Below are positions 47,409 to 57,141 of a stretch of 64,000 nt of DNA, one piece after another. The translations under genes were made by a program, and so were the position numbers. The notes below the pieces were generated by a model. That model saw only the letters and a program-made list of their open reading frames with translations. It did no database searches and was not told the origin of the DNA. The DNA is from Flavobacterium psychrophilum. GTDB taxonomy: Bacteria > Bacteroidota > Bacteroidia > Flavobacteriales > Flavobacteriaceae. Numbering within the stretch: the stretch's first letter is position 1; each line of letters starts with the position of its first letter. The DNA is taken from NCBI GenBank assembly GCA_945890865.1, contig CAMDDB010000003.1, positions 124,001-188,000 of the forward strand, written 5' to 3'.

Positions 47409-49334
47409 ATGCAATTTAAACATCCAGAAATTCTTTACTTCCTTTTTCTGTTGGTTATACCAATTTTGGTGCATTTATTTCAATTACGTCGGTTTAAGAC
47501 CGTTTATTTTACAAACGTAAAACTACTCAAAGAACTTCAAACTCAAACTCGAAAAAGTTCAAAAATTAAGAAATGGTTATTACTAGTAACCCGTTTATTA
47601 GTACTAACCTGCCTAATTATTGCATTTGCACAGCCCTATTTTAAACATCAGAATACTCCAAAAAAAGGGAATGAATTAATTATTGTATTGGACAATTCAT
47701 TTTCCATGCAAGCCAAAGGTCCAAAAGGAGAATTGCTTAAAAGAAGTATTCAAGAATTACTAGAAGAACTTCCAGAAAATCAATCTTTTTCGCTCTTGAC
47801 AAATTCCGAATTGTACTGGGATACCGACATCAAATCCATTCAAAAAGAATTGCAAAATTTAGACTATTCTGCCCTTCCCTTTCAATTGGATTACTTACTC
47901 AACCAAGTTGAAATCAAAAAGAAGCAAGTTCCAAAAGATTATATTATCATCACTGATGCGATTCAAGCCGAAAGTAAAAAAGCAATTGAATTAGCTCAAA
48001 ACAACTCAGTCTATTTTATCCAACCAAAAGCCGAAAACCTGTCCAATATAAGTATTCAAAATGTAGCAATTTCGCAAGTAATGGACCAATTCTATGAATT
48101 AAAAATCAACTTGCAATCCTTCGGATCTAAAAAACGCGAAATACCTTTATCAGTTATTAGTTCCGGAAAAAAACTTGCTACAACGCTGGTACAAATTGAC
48201 AAATCCAATACAGAAATTAAACTTACCATTCCTAAAAAAGATATCCAGGCTACGATTCACATAGAAGATCAAAGTTTAGCTTATGACAACGATTTCTATT
48301 TGAGTATTTCAAAACCTGAAAAAGCAGCTCTGCTTGCCATTGGATCTTTAGCACAAAACAATTTCTTGGATCGCATATTTACAGCGGAAGAGTTCAATTT
48401 CAAAAGTACCGAATTAAAGTCCCTGGACTATAACCAAATCGAAAACCAAGAGGCAATCGTATTAAACGAGTTGGATGATTTACCTCTGGCTTTAGGAACT
48501 ACCCTAAAAGCATATTATGAAAAAGGCGGAACTATCATCTTCATTCCAAATAAAAATAACATCCCTTCAACATTAAATAACTTTGTTGCAAATTTTGGAT
48601 CCCTAAAATATGGAATGCTTTCATCTACAGAAAAAAAAATAACAACTATTAATTTTAGCCATCCCTTATACCAAGCCGTTTTTAAAAACAAAGTGACTAA
48701 TTTTCAATATCCAAAAGTAAAATCAAGTTTTGGACTTACCGGAAATACAGCGGTCTTACACTATGAAGACCAATCAATTTTTATGGGTTCAAGTACAAAT
48801 CAATTGGGGAATTTTTATGCCTTTGCAGCTCCAATCAACAAGCAAAATAGCAATTTTCAAAATGCACCACTCATTGTACCTACCTTATATAATATGGGGC
48901 AAAATCAAAGTAAAACGGGTATCAATGCCTATACAATTGGTGAAAACCAAAGCTTAATTTTAGAAACCGTCTTAACAAAAGACGAAGCAGTAGCCATACA
49001 AAACAACGACTATAGTTTCATTCCCTTACAACAGATATTAAATGCAAAATGCAAACTCACCTTTGGGGATTATCCTGAAAAAGCTGGAAATTATGAGGTC
49101 ATAAAGGATGAAGAATCTCTCAAAAAAATAAGCTTCAATTTTGCAAGAACCGAAAGTGACATTACCGCTATTAATTCGAGAATTTTTGATACTTTTACCA
49201 AAGTAAACAACATAGCAACCGTTTTAAATGATCTCGCTTCAGAACGAAGCAGTAGCGAAATTTGGAAATGGTTTCTATTTGGTACTCTACTATTATTATG
49301 TACAGAACTACTAATTCAAAAATTGATAAAATGA
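47409..49334 (+). CDS. BatA-type membrane protein with von Willebrand factor A domain
   Basis: A 641-residue inner membrane protein. Two N-terminal helices form a BatA domain (HPEILYFLFLLVIPILVHL then WLLLVTRLLVLTCLIIAFA). A VWA-like domain follows (about 90-215) with LDNSFSMQAKG, whose DxSxS metal site is DNSFS and therefore intact. The remainder is a large, mostly beta, periplasmic part, and a last helix lies at about 617-636. Its function is unknown. Its stop overlaps the start of the dihydroorotase homologue by four bases (ATGA), so the two are translationally coupled. Confidence 0.85.
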   Translation: MQFKHPEILYFLFLLVIPILVHLFQLRRFKTVYFTNVKLLKELQTQTRKSSKIKKWLLLVTRLLVLTCLIIAFAQPYFKHQNTPKKGNELIIVLDNSFSMQAKGPKGELLKRSIQELLEELPENQSFSLLTNSELYWDTDIKSIQKELQNLDYSALPFQLDYLLNQVEIKKKQVPKDYIIITDAIQAESKKAIELAQNNSVYFIQPKAENLSNISIQNVAISQVMDQFYELKINLQSFGSKKREIPLSVISSGKKLATTLVQIDKSNTEIKLTIPKKDIQATIHIEDQSLAYDNDFYLSISKPEKAALLAIGSLAQNNFLDRIFTAEEFNFKSTELKSLDYNQIENQEAIVLNELDDLPLALGTTLKAYYEKGGTIIFIPNKNNIPSTLNNFVANFGSLKYGMLSSTEKKITTINFSHPLYQAVFKNKVTNFQYPKVKSSFGLTGNTAVLHYEDQSIFMGSSTNQLGNFYAFAAPINKQNSNFQNAPLIVPTLYNMGQNQSKTGINAYTIGENQSLILETVLTKDEAVAIQNNDYSFIPLQQILNAKCKLTFGDYPEKAGNYEVIKDEESLKKISFNFARTESDITAINSRIFDTFTKVNNIATVLNDLASERSSSEIWKWFLFGTLLLLCTELLIQKLIK

Positions 49335-50590
49335 CGTCAGTGATTCTTAAACAAACTAAAATTATTGATCCTTCAAGTCCGTATCACTTACAAATAAAGG
49401 ACGTAAAGATTGAAAACGGTATGATTACGCAAATTGAAAAACAAATCGCTCCTACTGCCGGATTTGAAATTATTGAAATTGAAAATTTACATATTTCACA
49501 AGGTTGGATGGACAGTTCTGTTTCTTTTGGCGAGCCAGGCTTTGAAGACCGTGAAACCATTGAAAACGGATTACAAGTAGCTGCAAAAAGTGGTTTTACA
49601 GCAGTTATGTTACAACCCCATTCAAATCCAGTAATCGACAACCAATCTCAAATTCGTTTTGTAGTAGACAAAGCCAAAGGCCAGGCTACCACACTTTATC
49701 CTATTGGCGCCTTAACCAAAGGGAGCGAAGGCCATGAATTAGCAGAATTATTCGATATGCAAAATGCTGGCGCTATTGCTTTTGGCGATTATAAAAAAGC
49801 ACTTCAAAATGCCAATCTTCAAAAAATTGCCTTACAATATGTTCAAGATTTTGAGGGCACAATACTTGCATTTTGTCAAGATAATTCTATAAAAGGTAAT
49901 GGAATTGCCAACGAAGGTGTGATGAGTACTCAATTGGGAATGAAAGGAATACCTGCCTTGGCAGAAGAATTACATGTAGCCCGAAACCTATTTTTAGCAG
50001 CTTATACCGGTGGAAAATTACATATCCCAACCGTTTCAACTCAAGGCAGTATTCAATTAATTAAAGAAGCTAAAGCTAAAGGTTTGCCCGTAACGTGTAG
50101 TGTAGCTATTGCAAATTTACTCCTAACGGATGAAAAATTAGCGGGTTTTGATTCCCGTTTCAAAATTGCACCCCCTTTACGCGAAGAAGCTACACGCGCA
50201 GCACTAGTAGCTGCCGTTTTGGATGGAACGATTGATTGCATTACATCAGATCATAATCCATTAGACATTGAAAACAAAAAAGTTGAATTTGATTTAGCAA
50301 AAGATGGAAGCGTCGGATTAGAAAGTGCCTTTGGAGCATTATGTACACTATTTCCACTTGAAGTAATTATTGAAAAGTTAACCGCTAGTAAATTGATTTT
50401 CAATACTAAAATAAACCCAATTAATATAAATAATATTGCTGAGTTGTCTCTTTTTGTACCCCATTCAGATTGGGTTTTTGAAAAAGAACATATCACTTCA
50501 AAATCGAAAAATTCAGCTTTCTTAGGACACCAAATGAAAGGAAAAGCATTAGGAATTTACAATAATGGTTACTTGATTTTAAACACATAA
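49331..50590 (+). CDS. Dihydroorotase homologue lacking metal ligands (probably non-catalytic)
   Basis: A 419-residue member of the type I dihydroorotase family of pyrimidine synthesis. The fold is kept throughout (FEDRETIENGLQVAAKSGFT, then CITSDHNPLDIENKK), but metal sites are not: the usual DxHxHxREPG reads DSSVSFGEPG (Ser63 and Ser65 for the two His, Gly67 for Arg), and HxxH reads HIPT (residues 231-234). The Asp of SDHNP (Asp307) remains. It therefore resembles the inactive partners (PyrC') that hold aspartate transcarbamoylase together in some bacteria. The start at 49331 overlaps the upstream gene by ATGA. Confidence 0.82.
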   Translation: MTSVILKQTKIIDPSSPYHLQIKDVKIENGMITQIEKQIAPTAGFEIIEIENLHISQGWMDSSVSFGEPGFEDRETIENGLQVAAKSGFTAVMLQPHSNPVIDNQSQIRFVVDKAKGQATTLYPIGALTKGSEGHELAELFDMQNAGAIAFGDYKKALQNANLQKIALQYVQDFEGTILAFCQDNSIKGNGIANEGVMSTQLGMKGIPALAEELHVARNLFLAAYTGGKLHIPTVSTQGSIQLIKEAKAKGLPVTCSVAIANLLLTDEKLAGFDSRFKIAPPLREEATRAALVAAVLDGTIDCITSDHNPLDIENKKVEFDLAKDGSVGLESAFGALCTLFPLEVIIEKLTASKLIFNTKINPININNIAELSLFVPHSDWVFEKEHITSKSKNSAFLGHQMKGKALGIYNNGYLILNT

Positions 50591-50592
50591 AA

Positions 50593-50916
50593 ATGAGTAC
50601 TACAATAAAAGGAAAACAGACCGCTATTGTAAGTTATTTGACCCTTATAGGTTCGGTAATTGCAGTATTTATGAACCAAGACGAAAACCGCAGCGAATTC
50701 GCTAGTTTTCATATTCGTCAGGCCTTAGGTATATTTTCAACGTTTTTCATAATGGGGTATCCTATAGGATATTTTGACAATTGGATGATATCTGCTTCCT
50801 TTTGGGTCTTCATTTTCATTTTGTGGTTGTATGGTTTTACAAATTGCTTAAATGGCGAACAAAAATCGATTCCCTTGTTAGGGACTTTCTATCAAAAGTT
50901 ATTCAAAAGTTTCTAA
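50593..50916 (+). CDS. Small membrane protein, DUF4870/import-component-like
   Basis: A 107-residue inner membrane protein with three hydrophobic segments (about 13-28, 45-63, 68-85). The segment EFASFHIRQALGIFSTFFI resembles the FHxxQAL motif of the DUF4870 family. The function is unknown. It starts two bases after the dihydroorotase homologue stops and ends one base before the next gene, so it belongs to the same operon. Confidence 0.78.
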   Translation: MSTTIKGKQTAIVSYLTLIGSVIAVFMNQDENRSEFASFHIRQALGIFSTFFIMGYPIGYFDNWMISASFWVFIFILWLYGFTNCLNGEQKSIPLLGTFYQKLFKSF

Positions 50917-50917
50917 T

Positions 50918-51559
50918 ATGCAGTTCCATTATTTAATTCGTGAACCTCGAATACTTTTAGAAAAAAATCCATTATTATTGCTACTACACGGTTATGGAAG
51001 CAACGAGGAAGATTTATTTTCCTTTGCTAACGAATTACCGGGAGATCATTATATTGTATCAGCAAGAGCACCTTTTGAATTAGAGCCCTATGGCTACGCA
51101 TGGTACGCCATACATTTTGATGCCGATGAAAATAAATTCTCAAACAATGAACAGGCAAAGGAATCCGTACAATTGATTGCCCACTTTATTGATGAATTGC
51201 TACAAAAATACCCTATAGATGCTCAAAAAGTTAGCTTAATTGGATTCAGTCAAGGTAGTATTTTGAGTTATGCCACTGCACTTTCCTTTCCTGAAAAAAT
51301 CGATAAAGTAGTCGCTTTAAGCGGTTATTTCAATTCTGATATGCTTATTCATGAACCGAATATTGATGCCATTTCGCATTTAAAATTCTTTATTTCACAT
51401 GGCACTGTTGATCAAGTAATTCCAGTAGATTGGGCTAGAAAAGCTAAACCTGCTTTGGAAAATTTAGGTTTAGAAGTTGCTTATCATGAATATCCTGTGG
51501 GTCATGGAGTTGCTCCTAAAAATTTCTTTGACTTTAAGAATTGGTTACTTCAAAATTAA
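50918..51559 (+). CDS. Alpha/beta-hydrolase, carboxylesterase/phospholipase family
   Basis: A 213-residue cytoplasmic esterase of the phospholipase/carboxylesterase (YpfH) family. The oxyanion region is LLLLHGYGSNEEDL, the nucleophile elbow is IGFSQGSIL (Ser in GFSQG), and the probable acid and His are in GTVDQVIPVDW and EYPVGHGVAP. The natural substrate is unknown. It is the last gene of the BatA-type - dihydroorotase-like - DUF4870 series; the next gene starts 48 bases later. Confidence 0.88.
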   Translation: MQFHYLIREPRILLEKNPLLLLLHGYGSNEEDLFSFANELPGDHYIVSARAPFELEPYGYAWYAIHFDADENKFSNNEQAKESVQLIAHFIDELLQKYPIDAQKVSLIGFSQGSILSYATALSFPEKIDKVVALSGYFNSDMLIHEPNIDAISHLKFFISHGTVDQVIPVDWARKAKPALENLGLEVAYHEYPVGHGVAPKNFFDFKNWLLQN

Positions 51560-51607
51560 AATCTTATCACTAAATAAAATATCTTTACACATTAATAAAA
51601 CACAATT

Positions 51608-52105
51608 ATGGCAACAATAACATTAGGTGGAAATCCAATCCACACCAACGGTGAATTACCACAAATAGGCTCAAAAGCTCTTACATTTACCCTTGTAAAA
51701 ACCGATTTAGGCAATGCCTCCTTAGCTGATTTTACAGGTTCAAGAATTGTTTTGAATATATTTCCTAGTATCGATACAGGTACGTGTGCAACTTCGGTTA
51801 GAAAGTTTAATGAAAAAGCCAGCGGTTTAACCAATACCAAGGTTATTTGTATATCAAGAGATTTACCTTTTGCACAAAAACGTTTTTGTGGAGCGGAAGG
51901 ATTAGAAAATGTAATTAATTTATCCGATTTCAAAGAGGGTAGTTTTGGAAAAAACTATGGATTAGAAATTACCGATGGACCACTTGCCGGTTTGCATTCA
52001 CGTGTTATTATTGTAATCGACGAAAACGGAAGTATTTTATATACCGAACAAGTTAGCGAAATTGCCAATGAACCTAATTATGAAGCTGCCTTATCAGTAT
52101 TATAG
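51608..52105 (+). CDS. tpx: Thiol peroxidase
   Basis: Atypical 2-Cys peroxiredoxin that removes hydroperoxides with thioredoxin as reductant. The 165-residue protein has the peroxidatic cysteine in SIDTGTCATSVRKFNE and the resolving cysteine in AQKRFCGAEG. The start MATITLGGNPIHTNGELP is typical for the family, whose members in E. coli are periplasmic; no signal peptide is present here, so it is probably cytoplasmic. Confidence 0.95.
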   Translation: MATITLGGNPIHTNGELPQIGSKALTFTLVKTDLGNASLADFTGSRIVLNIFPSIDTGTCATSVRKFNEKASGLTNTKVICISRDLPFAQKRFCGAEGLENVINLSDFKEGSFGKNYGLEITDGPLAGLHSRVIIVIDENGSILYTEQVSEIANEPNYEAALSVL

Positions 52106-52108
52106 CTT

Positions 52109-52483
52109 ATGAAATTTCAAAAAGATGAAACTTTATTTACTGGACGATTAAAAAGTATGGTATTTGCCCTTAAAGGCGCTTTTAAACTCGTCACAACCGA
52201 ACACAGCATAATGGTTCAATCCATTATAGCAATTTTAATAACTATCGCTGGATTTTATTTTGGAATCACCCGGATAGAATGGATGATACAAATTTTAGTT
52301 TTTGGTTTGGTTTTAAGTATTGAAGGTCTTAATACTGCTGTGGAAAAAGTGGCCGATTTCATTCATCCAGAGTACCACAAGCGCATTGGTTTTATTAAAG
52401 ATATAGCTGCTGGAGCTGTGTTTTTTGCAGCCTTAACTGCCATTGTTATAGGATGCATTATTTATTTTCCATATTTATTTTAA
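52109..52483 (+). CDS. dgkA: Diacylglycerol kinase-family membrane protein
   Basis: A 124-residue small integral membrane protein with three helices. The catalytic segment EGLNTAVEKVADFI (Glu and Asn of the ExxNTAxE motif) is intact. Homologues phosphorylate diacylglycerol, or undecaprenol in Gram-positive bacteria. It lies three bases after tpx and 33 bases before ftsK. Confidence 0.92.
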   Translation: MKFQKDETLFTGRLKSMVFALKGAFKLVTTEHSIMVQSIIAILITIAGFYFGITRIEWMIQILVFGLVLSIEGLNTAVEKVADFIHPEYHKRIGFIKDIAAGAVFFAALTAIVIGCIIYFPYLF

Positions 52484-52489
52484 TTTAGC

Positions 52490-52497
52490 TACTTTTG
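52490..52497 (+). promoter_or_regulatory. Possible -7 box before ftsK
   Basis: TACTTTTG, 19 bases before the ftsK start; no TTTG at the -33 position. ftsK may also be read from upstream. Confidence 0.35.
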
Positions 52498-52516
52498 TAA
52501 AAATTGATCCGTTTCA

Positions 52517-55027
52517 ATGGCCAAACAAAATTCAAAAGGTGTTGCAAATAATGCACCTAACGCAGCTCGTACAAAGTTTTCATTAAAAATGAATCGCCGA
52601 CAAAAATTCATTGTAGGAATCCTATTCATTTTCTTTTCCATTGCCTTGCTACTTTCGTTCATTTCGTATTTCATTACGGGAACTGCAGACCAAAGTGCTG
52701 TAAGTCATATAACCAATCGCAGTATTTCAACTGAAAATTGGTTAGGTAAAATGGGTGCCTATTTGGCCGATTTTTTCTTATATAAAGGATTTGGTGTAAC
52801 CTCTTTTCTATTTGTTAGAATCCTATTTTTACTTGGTGCTTACATGATATTAGATATGAGTATTATCAAATTAAAGAAAAACTTCTTTTGGGATGCATTT
52901 ATCATAATTATCGGTTCAGTGCTTTTTGGTTTTTTATGGGATATTGTTCCGCAACTCGGTGGTGTAATTGGATTTGAAATGAACTTGTTCATTCAAGATT
53001 ACATAGGTAAAACCGGTACACTATTAGTTTTGGTTTTTGGATTATTACTTTTTCTGGTCTTTAAACTCAATGTTTCCCCTGATACCTTTACCACATTTTT
53101 TGAAAGAACAACAAAATCTTTTACTACTGATTTAGCATCGGAAGCTTCAGCATCTCCAGAAGGAGAGATCACAAGCGAAGAAGATGTTAAAGAAAATAAT
53201 AATAATTTTCCCATAGTACCCATACCTACCAAAGAAGAGGATTTTTTATTAAAAGAAGACGATGAAGAAATGGGAAATTTTGAACTGAAAACATATCCTA
53301 ATTCCTTTGAAATAAATAAAGAAGCTTTAAAACCAACTATATCTAATGCTTCCGAATTAAGCTTGGAACCAAAAACACCTGAAGTATCTCATTTTTCTAT
53401 TGAAGACCGAAGCATTCCGAACGAACCTTTTGTTAATGAAGATGCTTTTGTAATTGAAAAAGTTGAAGAAGAGGTATTACTTGATGAAAATTTGGCAGCT
53501 CGATTGGTACAAGATTTTGGCGAATTTGATCCTACTCTTGAATTATCGCATTATCAATTTCCTCCGATCGATTTGCTAAAGGAATATGCTACAGGAGGCA
53601 TAACGATCAATCAAGCAGAATTAGAAGAAAATAAAAATAAAATTGTAGATACGCTCAAAAATTATAGTATTGGCATTTCTCAAATAAAAGCTACTGTGGG
53701 TCCAACAGTCACTTTATATGAAATTGTTCCCGATGCTGGAGTTCGTATATCAAAAATTAAAAATCTAGAAGACGATATTGCGCTTTCACTTTCGGCATTA
53801 GGCATCCGTATCATTGCTCCTATTCCAGGAAAAGGAACCATTGGTATTGAAGTTCCTAATAACAACCCGACGATGGTTTCTATGAAAAGTGTTATCTCTT
53901 CTCCAAAATTTCAAAACGCTGAAATGGAATTACCTATTGCATTAGGTAAAACGATTTCAAACGAAACTTTTGTAGTTGATTTGGCTAAAATGCCTCACTT
54001 GTTGATGGCAGGAGCTACAGGACAAGGAAAATCAGTTGGATTAAACGCAGTATTGACTTCCCTACTCTATAAAAAACACCCTGCCGAAGTCAAATTTGTG
54101 TTGGTTGACCCCAAGAAAGTAGAATTGACACTATTCAATAAAATTGAACGCCACTATTTGGCCAAATTGCCCGATGGCGACGATGCTATTATTACTGACA
54201 ACACCAAGGTTATCAATACCTTAAATTCACTTTGTATTGAAATGGACAACCGTTATTCTTTATTAAAAGATGCTATGGTTCGAAATTTAAAAGAATACAA
54301 CGAAAAATTCAAACTACGCAAGTTAAATCCAGAAAATGGACACCGTTATTTACCCTATATTGTATTAGTAGTAGACGAGTTTGCTGACTTAATCATGACG
54401 GCGGGTAAAGAAGTAGAAACACCTATTGCACGTTTAGCACAACTAGCACGAGCCATTGGAATTCATTTAATTATTGCTACCCAACGCCCTTCTGTTAATG
54501 TTATTACCGGAATGATTAAAGCCAACTTTCCTGCGCGAATAGCGTTTAGAGTTACTTCTAAAATTGATTCCAGAACCATCTTAGATTCGGGTGGTGCTGA
54601 TCAATTAATTGGTCGAGGTGACTTATTGTATACTCAGGGAAATGAGATTGTTCGGGTGCAATGTGCTTTTGTAGATACCCCAGAAGTTGATAGAATTTGT
54701 GATTTTATTGGATCTCAAAAAGCGTATCCAGAAGCTTATTTATTGCCTGAATATATAGGAGAAGAAAATGGTATAAAACTTGATATAGATATTTCCGAAC
54801 GCGATTCGTTATTTAGAGACGCTGCTGAAGTCATAGTTACTGCTCAACAAGGTAGTGCTTCCTTAATTCAAAGAAAACTAAAATTAGGCTACAACCGTGC
54901 GGGTCGATTGATTGATCAATTAGAAGCCGCTGGTATTGTAGGACCCTTTGAAGGAAGTAAAGCCCGAGCGGTATTGATTTCAGATCTTGTGGCTTTAGAT
55001 CACTTTTTAAAAAATGAACAAAACTAA
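52517..55027 (+). CDS. ftsK: DNA translocase FtsK
   Basis: Links cell division to chromosome dimer resolution and segregation; acts at the septum. The 836-residue protein has four membrane helices in the first 180 residues, a linker rich in Glu (about 200-340), and the motor domain with Walker A MAGATGQGKSVGLN, Walker B YIVLVVDEFADLI and IIATQRPSVNVITG. The C-terminal winged-helix gamma domain (from about 765, ASLIQRKLKLGYNRAGRLID) reads KOPS-like DNA motifs. Short linker compared with E. coli (1329 residues). Confidence 0.97.
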   Translation: MAKQNSKGVANNAPNAARTKFSLKMNRRQKFIVGILFIFFSIALLLSFISYFITGTADQSAVSHITNRSISTENWLGKMGAYLADFFLYKGFGVTSFLFVRILFLLGAYMILDMSIIKLKKNFFWDAFIIIIGSVLFGFLWDIVPQLGGVIGFEMNLFIQDYIGKTGTLLVLVFGLLLFLVFKLNVSPDTFTTFFERTTKSFTTDLASEASASPEGEITSEEDVKENNNNFPIVPIPTKEEDFLLKEDDEEMGNFELKTYPNSFEINKEALKPTISNASELSLEPKTPEVSHFSIEDRSIPNEPFVNEDAFVIEKVEEEVLLDENLAARLVQDFGEFDPTLELSHYQFPPIDLLKEYATGGITINQAELEENKNKIVDTLKNYSIGISQIKATVGPTVTLYEIVPDAGVRISKIKNLEDDIALSLSALGIRIIAPIPGKGTIGIEVPNNNPTMVSMKSVISSPKFQNAEMELPIALGKTISNETFVVDLAKMPHLLMAGATGQGKSVGLNAVLTSLLYKKHPAEVKFVLVDPKKVELTLFNKIERHYLAKLPDGDDAIITDNTKVINTLNSLCIEMDNRYSLLKDAMVRNLKEYNEKFKLRKLNPENGHRYLPYIVLVVDEFADLIMTAGKEVETPIARLAQLARAIGIHLIIATQRPSVNVITGMIKANFPARIAFRVTSKIDSRTILDSGGADQLIGRGDLLYTQGNEIVRVQCAFVDTPEVDRICDFIGSQKAYPEAYLLPEYIGEENGIKLDIDISERDSLFRDAAEVIVTAQQGSASLIQRKLKLGYNRAGRLIDQLEAAGIVGPFEGSKARAVLISDLVALDHFLKNEQN

Positions 55028-55032
55028 AAATC

Positions 55033-55677
55033 ATGAAACAGCTATTTGGTATTTTCTTGATCTCTTTTATTGGATTTACACTACAGGCGCAAGAAGCCAA
55101 AAAAGCGAAAGAACTGTTGGACCAAGTTACTGCTAAAGTAAAATCCTATGATAATATTGTCATCGACTTCAAGTATTCATTAAATAACCCAAAAGAACGC
55201 ATCAATCAAGAAAGCAATGGCAACGTTGCGCTACAAGGTAATTTATATCATCTTAATTTTATGGGAGTAACTAAAATTTTTGATGGTAAAAAAGTGTTTA
55301 CTATAGTTCCAGAAGACGAAGAAGTAACGCAAGAAAATTTTGATGCCAATGATGATAAAGCGATTACGCCCAACAAGATGCTCACCTTTTTCAATAACGG
55401 ATTCAAATATGCTTGGGACATTCCTCAAAATGTTAAAGGCCGAAAAATTCAATTTGTAAAATTAACTCCTAGCAATGCAAAAGATACTCGCAAAGAGATC
55501 CTAGTAGGCATTGACACACAAACCAAACACATCTATACCGTAATTGAAGTAGGTAAAAACGGAACAAAAACTACGCTAACTGTTAATTCTTTTAAAACAA
55601 ATCAGCCTTTGTCGAAAAATCATTTTACCTTTACCAAATCAAAATACCCTAATTATTACATCAATAAATTAGACTAA
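55033..55677 (+). CDS. lolA: Outer-membrane lipoprotein carrier LolA
   Basis: Periplasmic chaperone that carries lipoproteins from the LolCDE complex to the outer membrane. The 214-residue protein has a signal peptide (MKQLFGIFLISFIGFTLQAQ) and the LolA-like beta fold, with conserved segments NGNVALQGNLYHLNF and TPNKMLTFFNNG. It begins five bases after ftsK, and the ftsK-lolA order is common in Bacteroidota. A permease follows after nine bases. Confidence 0.9.
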   Translation: MKQLFGIFLISFIGFTLQAQEAKKAKELLDQVTAKVKSYDNIVIDFKYSLNNPKERINQESNGNVALQGNLYHLNFMGVTKIFDGKKVFTIVPEDEEVTQENFDANDDKAITPNKMLTFFNNGFKYAWDIPQNVKGRKIQFVKLTPSNAKDTRKEILVGIDTQTKHIYTVIEVGKNGTKTTLTVNSFKTNQPLSKNHFTFTKSKYPNYYINKLD

Positions 55678-55686
55678 CAACCATCG

Positions 55687-57135
55687 GTGAAAATTTTAGA
55701 CAAATACATTATTAAATCCTATTTGATTACATTTATCACGGTATTTGTAATCTTATTTTTTATATTCGTATTACAGGGTATTTGGCTGTTTATTAGTGAA
55801 TTAGCCGGAAAAGATTTGGATTTATGGACCATCATAAAATTTTTATCTTACTACGCCCCTACTATCGTTCCATTAGTTCTCCCCTTATCAATTTTATTGG
55901 CTGGAATAATGACCTTTGGTAGTTTTGCAGAGAACTACGAATTTGCAGCCATGAAATCATCAGGCATCTCCCTGCAACGCGCAATGAAAATGTTAACTAT
56001 TACCATCGGAATATTAGCATTTGTGTCATTCTTTTTTGCTAACAATGTCATTCCAGATGCACAATATAAATTTATAAACCTCCGCAAAACTATTGTTCAG
56101 CAAAAACCTGCAATGGCTATAACTGAAGGCCAATTTAACACCATTGGAAATTCAAATATTAAAGTTGATAAGAAATCTGGAGATAATGGTGAATTTTTAG
56201 AAGGTATTATTATGCATATCAAAAACACAAATTATGGCTTGGGTGCCAATACCATCATAAAAGCAAAAAAAGGACTTCTTTCCAGTGAAGACAATTCAAA
56301 CTCTTTGCAACTAGAATTATATGATGGCTATTATTATGAAGACCTACAGCCCACAAAATTTGAAGAACGCGATAAGTTACCCTTTGCAAAAAGTAGTTTT
56401 AAAAAATACATACTCACTATCGATTTAACACAACTGAATCAAGCCGAAATGGACCAAGGCGATATTACCTCTGAAAAAATGCTAACTGTCCCTGAACTAA
56501 GCTATACAGTAGATTCATTACAAAAAAATTACAACAAAGATGTGGTGTCTTTTGCAGATAATTTAACTATTAGAAATGACAATCTCTTCAACAAAAAACC
56601 TGTTGAAAGTTTACTAGCTCCACCAAAAAAAGACAATCATACAAAAGACATTCTTTCGCTATTTTCAAAAAATGAGAAAATACAACTCATTGCCATGGCA
56701 AAAAACAATATAAACAGTGCCGATTTTAATATTCAAAATTCCAAATTAGATTTAGACATCAAATCCAAAAACATCAATTCACATTGGCTGGCCATACATG
56801 AAAAATTTGCGATGGCCTATTCTTGTTTATTAATGTTCTTCATTGGTGCTCCTTTAGGTGCAATTATACGAAAAGGCGGATTAGGGTTACCCATTGTTTT
56901 TGCAATGCTAATTTTTATTTCCTTTCATTTTACCAATACTTTTGGCAGAAAATTAGCCCAAGAAGCTACTATTAGTCCATTTCTTGGCGCTTGGATGGCT
57001 TCAATTTTAATGACCCCTTTTGCCATTATGTTAACCTATCGTGCTACAAATGATATTGGCATCATGATCAATCTTGATTGGCTTACGGTTCCGATTCAAA
57101 AATTATTTTCAAAAATAAACCCGTCCAACAACTAA
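55687..57135 (+). CDS. LptF/LptG-family permease
   Basis: Inner membrane subunit of the LptBFG exporter that extracts lipopolysaccharide. The 482-residue protein begins with KILDKYIIKSYLITFITVF, has three N-terminal helices, a large periplasmic beta domain (about 125-370), and three C-terminal helices with the family segment FFIGAPLGAIIRKGGLGLP. The start codon is GTG at 55687. It cannot be told whether it corresponds to LptF or LptG. It follows lolA in a series devoted to the cell envelope. Confidence 0.9.
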   Translation: MKILDKYIIKSYLITFITVFVILFFIFVLQGIWLFISELAGKDLDLWTIIKFLSYYAPTIVPLVLPLSILLAGIMTFGSFAENYEFAAMKSSGISLQRAMKMLTITIGILAFVSFFFANNVIPDAQYKFINLRKTIVQQKPAMAITEGQFNTIGNSNIKVDKKSGDNGEFLEGIIMHIKNTNYGLGANTIIKAKKGLLSSEDNSNSLQLELYDGYYYEDLQPTKFEERDKLPFAKSSFKKYILTIDLTQLNQAEMDQGDITSEKMLTVPELSYTVDSLQKNYNKDVVSFADNLTIRNDNLFNKKPVESLLAPPKKDNHTKDILSLFSKNEKIQLIAMAKNNINSADFNIQNSKLDLDIKSKNINSHWLAIHEKFAMAYSCLLMFFIGAPLGAIIRKGGLGLPIVFAMLIFISFHFTNTFGRKLAQEATISPFLGAWMASILMTPFAIMLTYRATNDIGIMINLDWLTVPIQKLFSKINPSNN

Positions 57136-57141
57136 CATTCC

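Noticed and set aside
49262..49330. Longer N-terminus for the dihydroorotase homologue
   Set aside because: It would lie inside the upstream BatA-type gene; the ATGA overlap at 49331 is the usual coupling arrangement.
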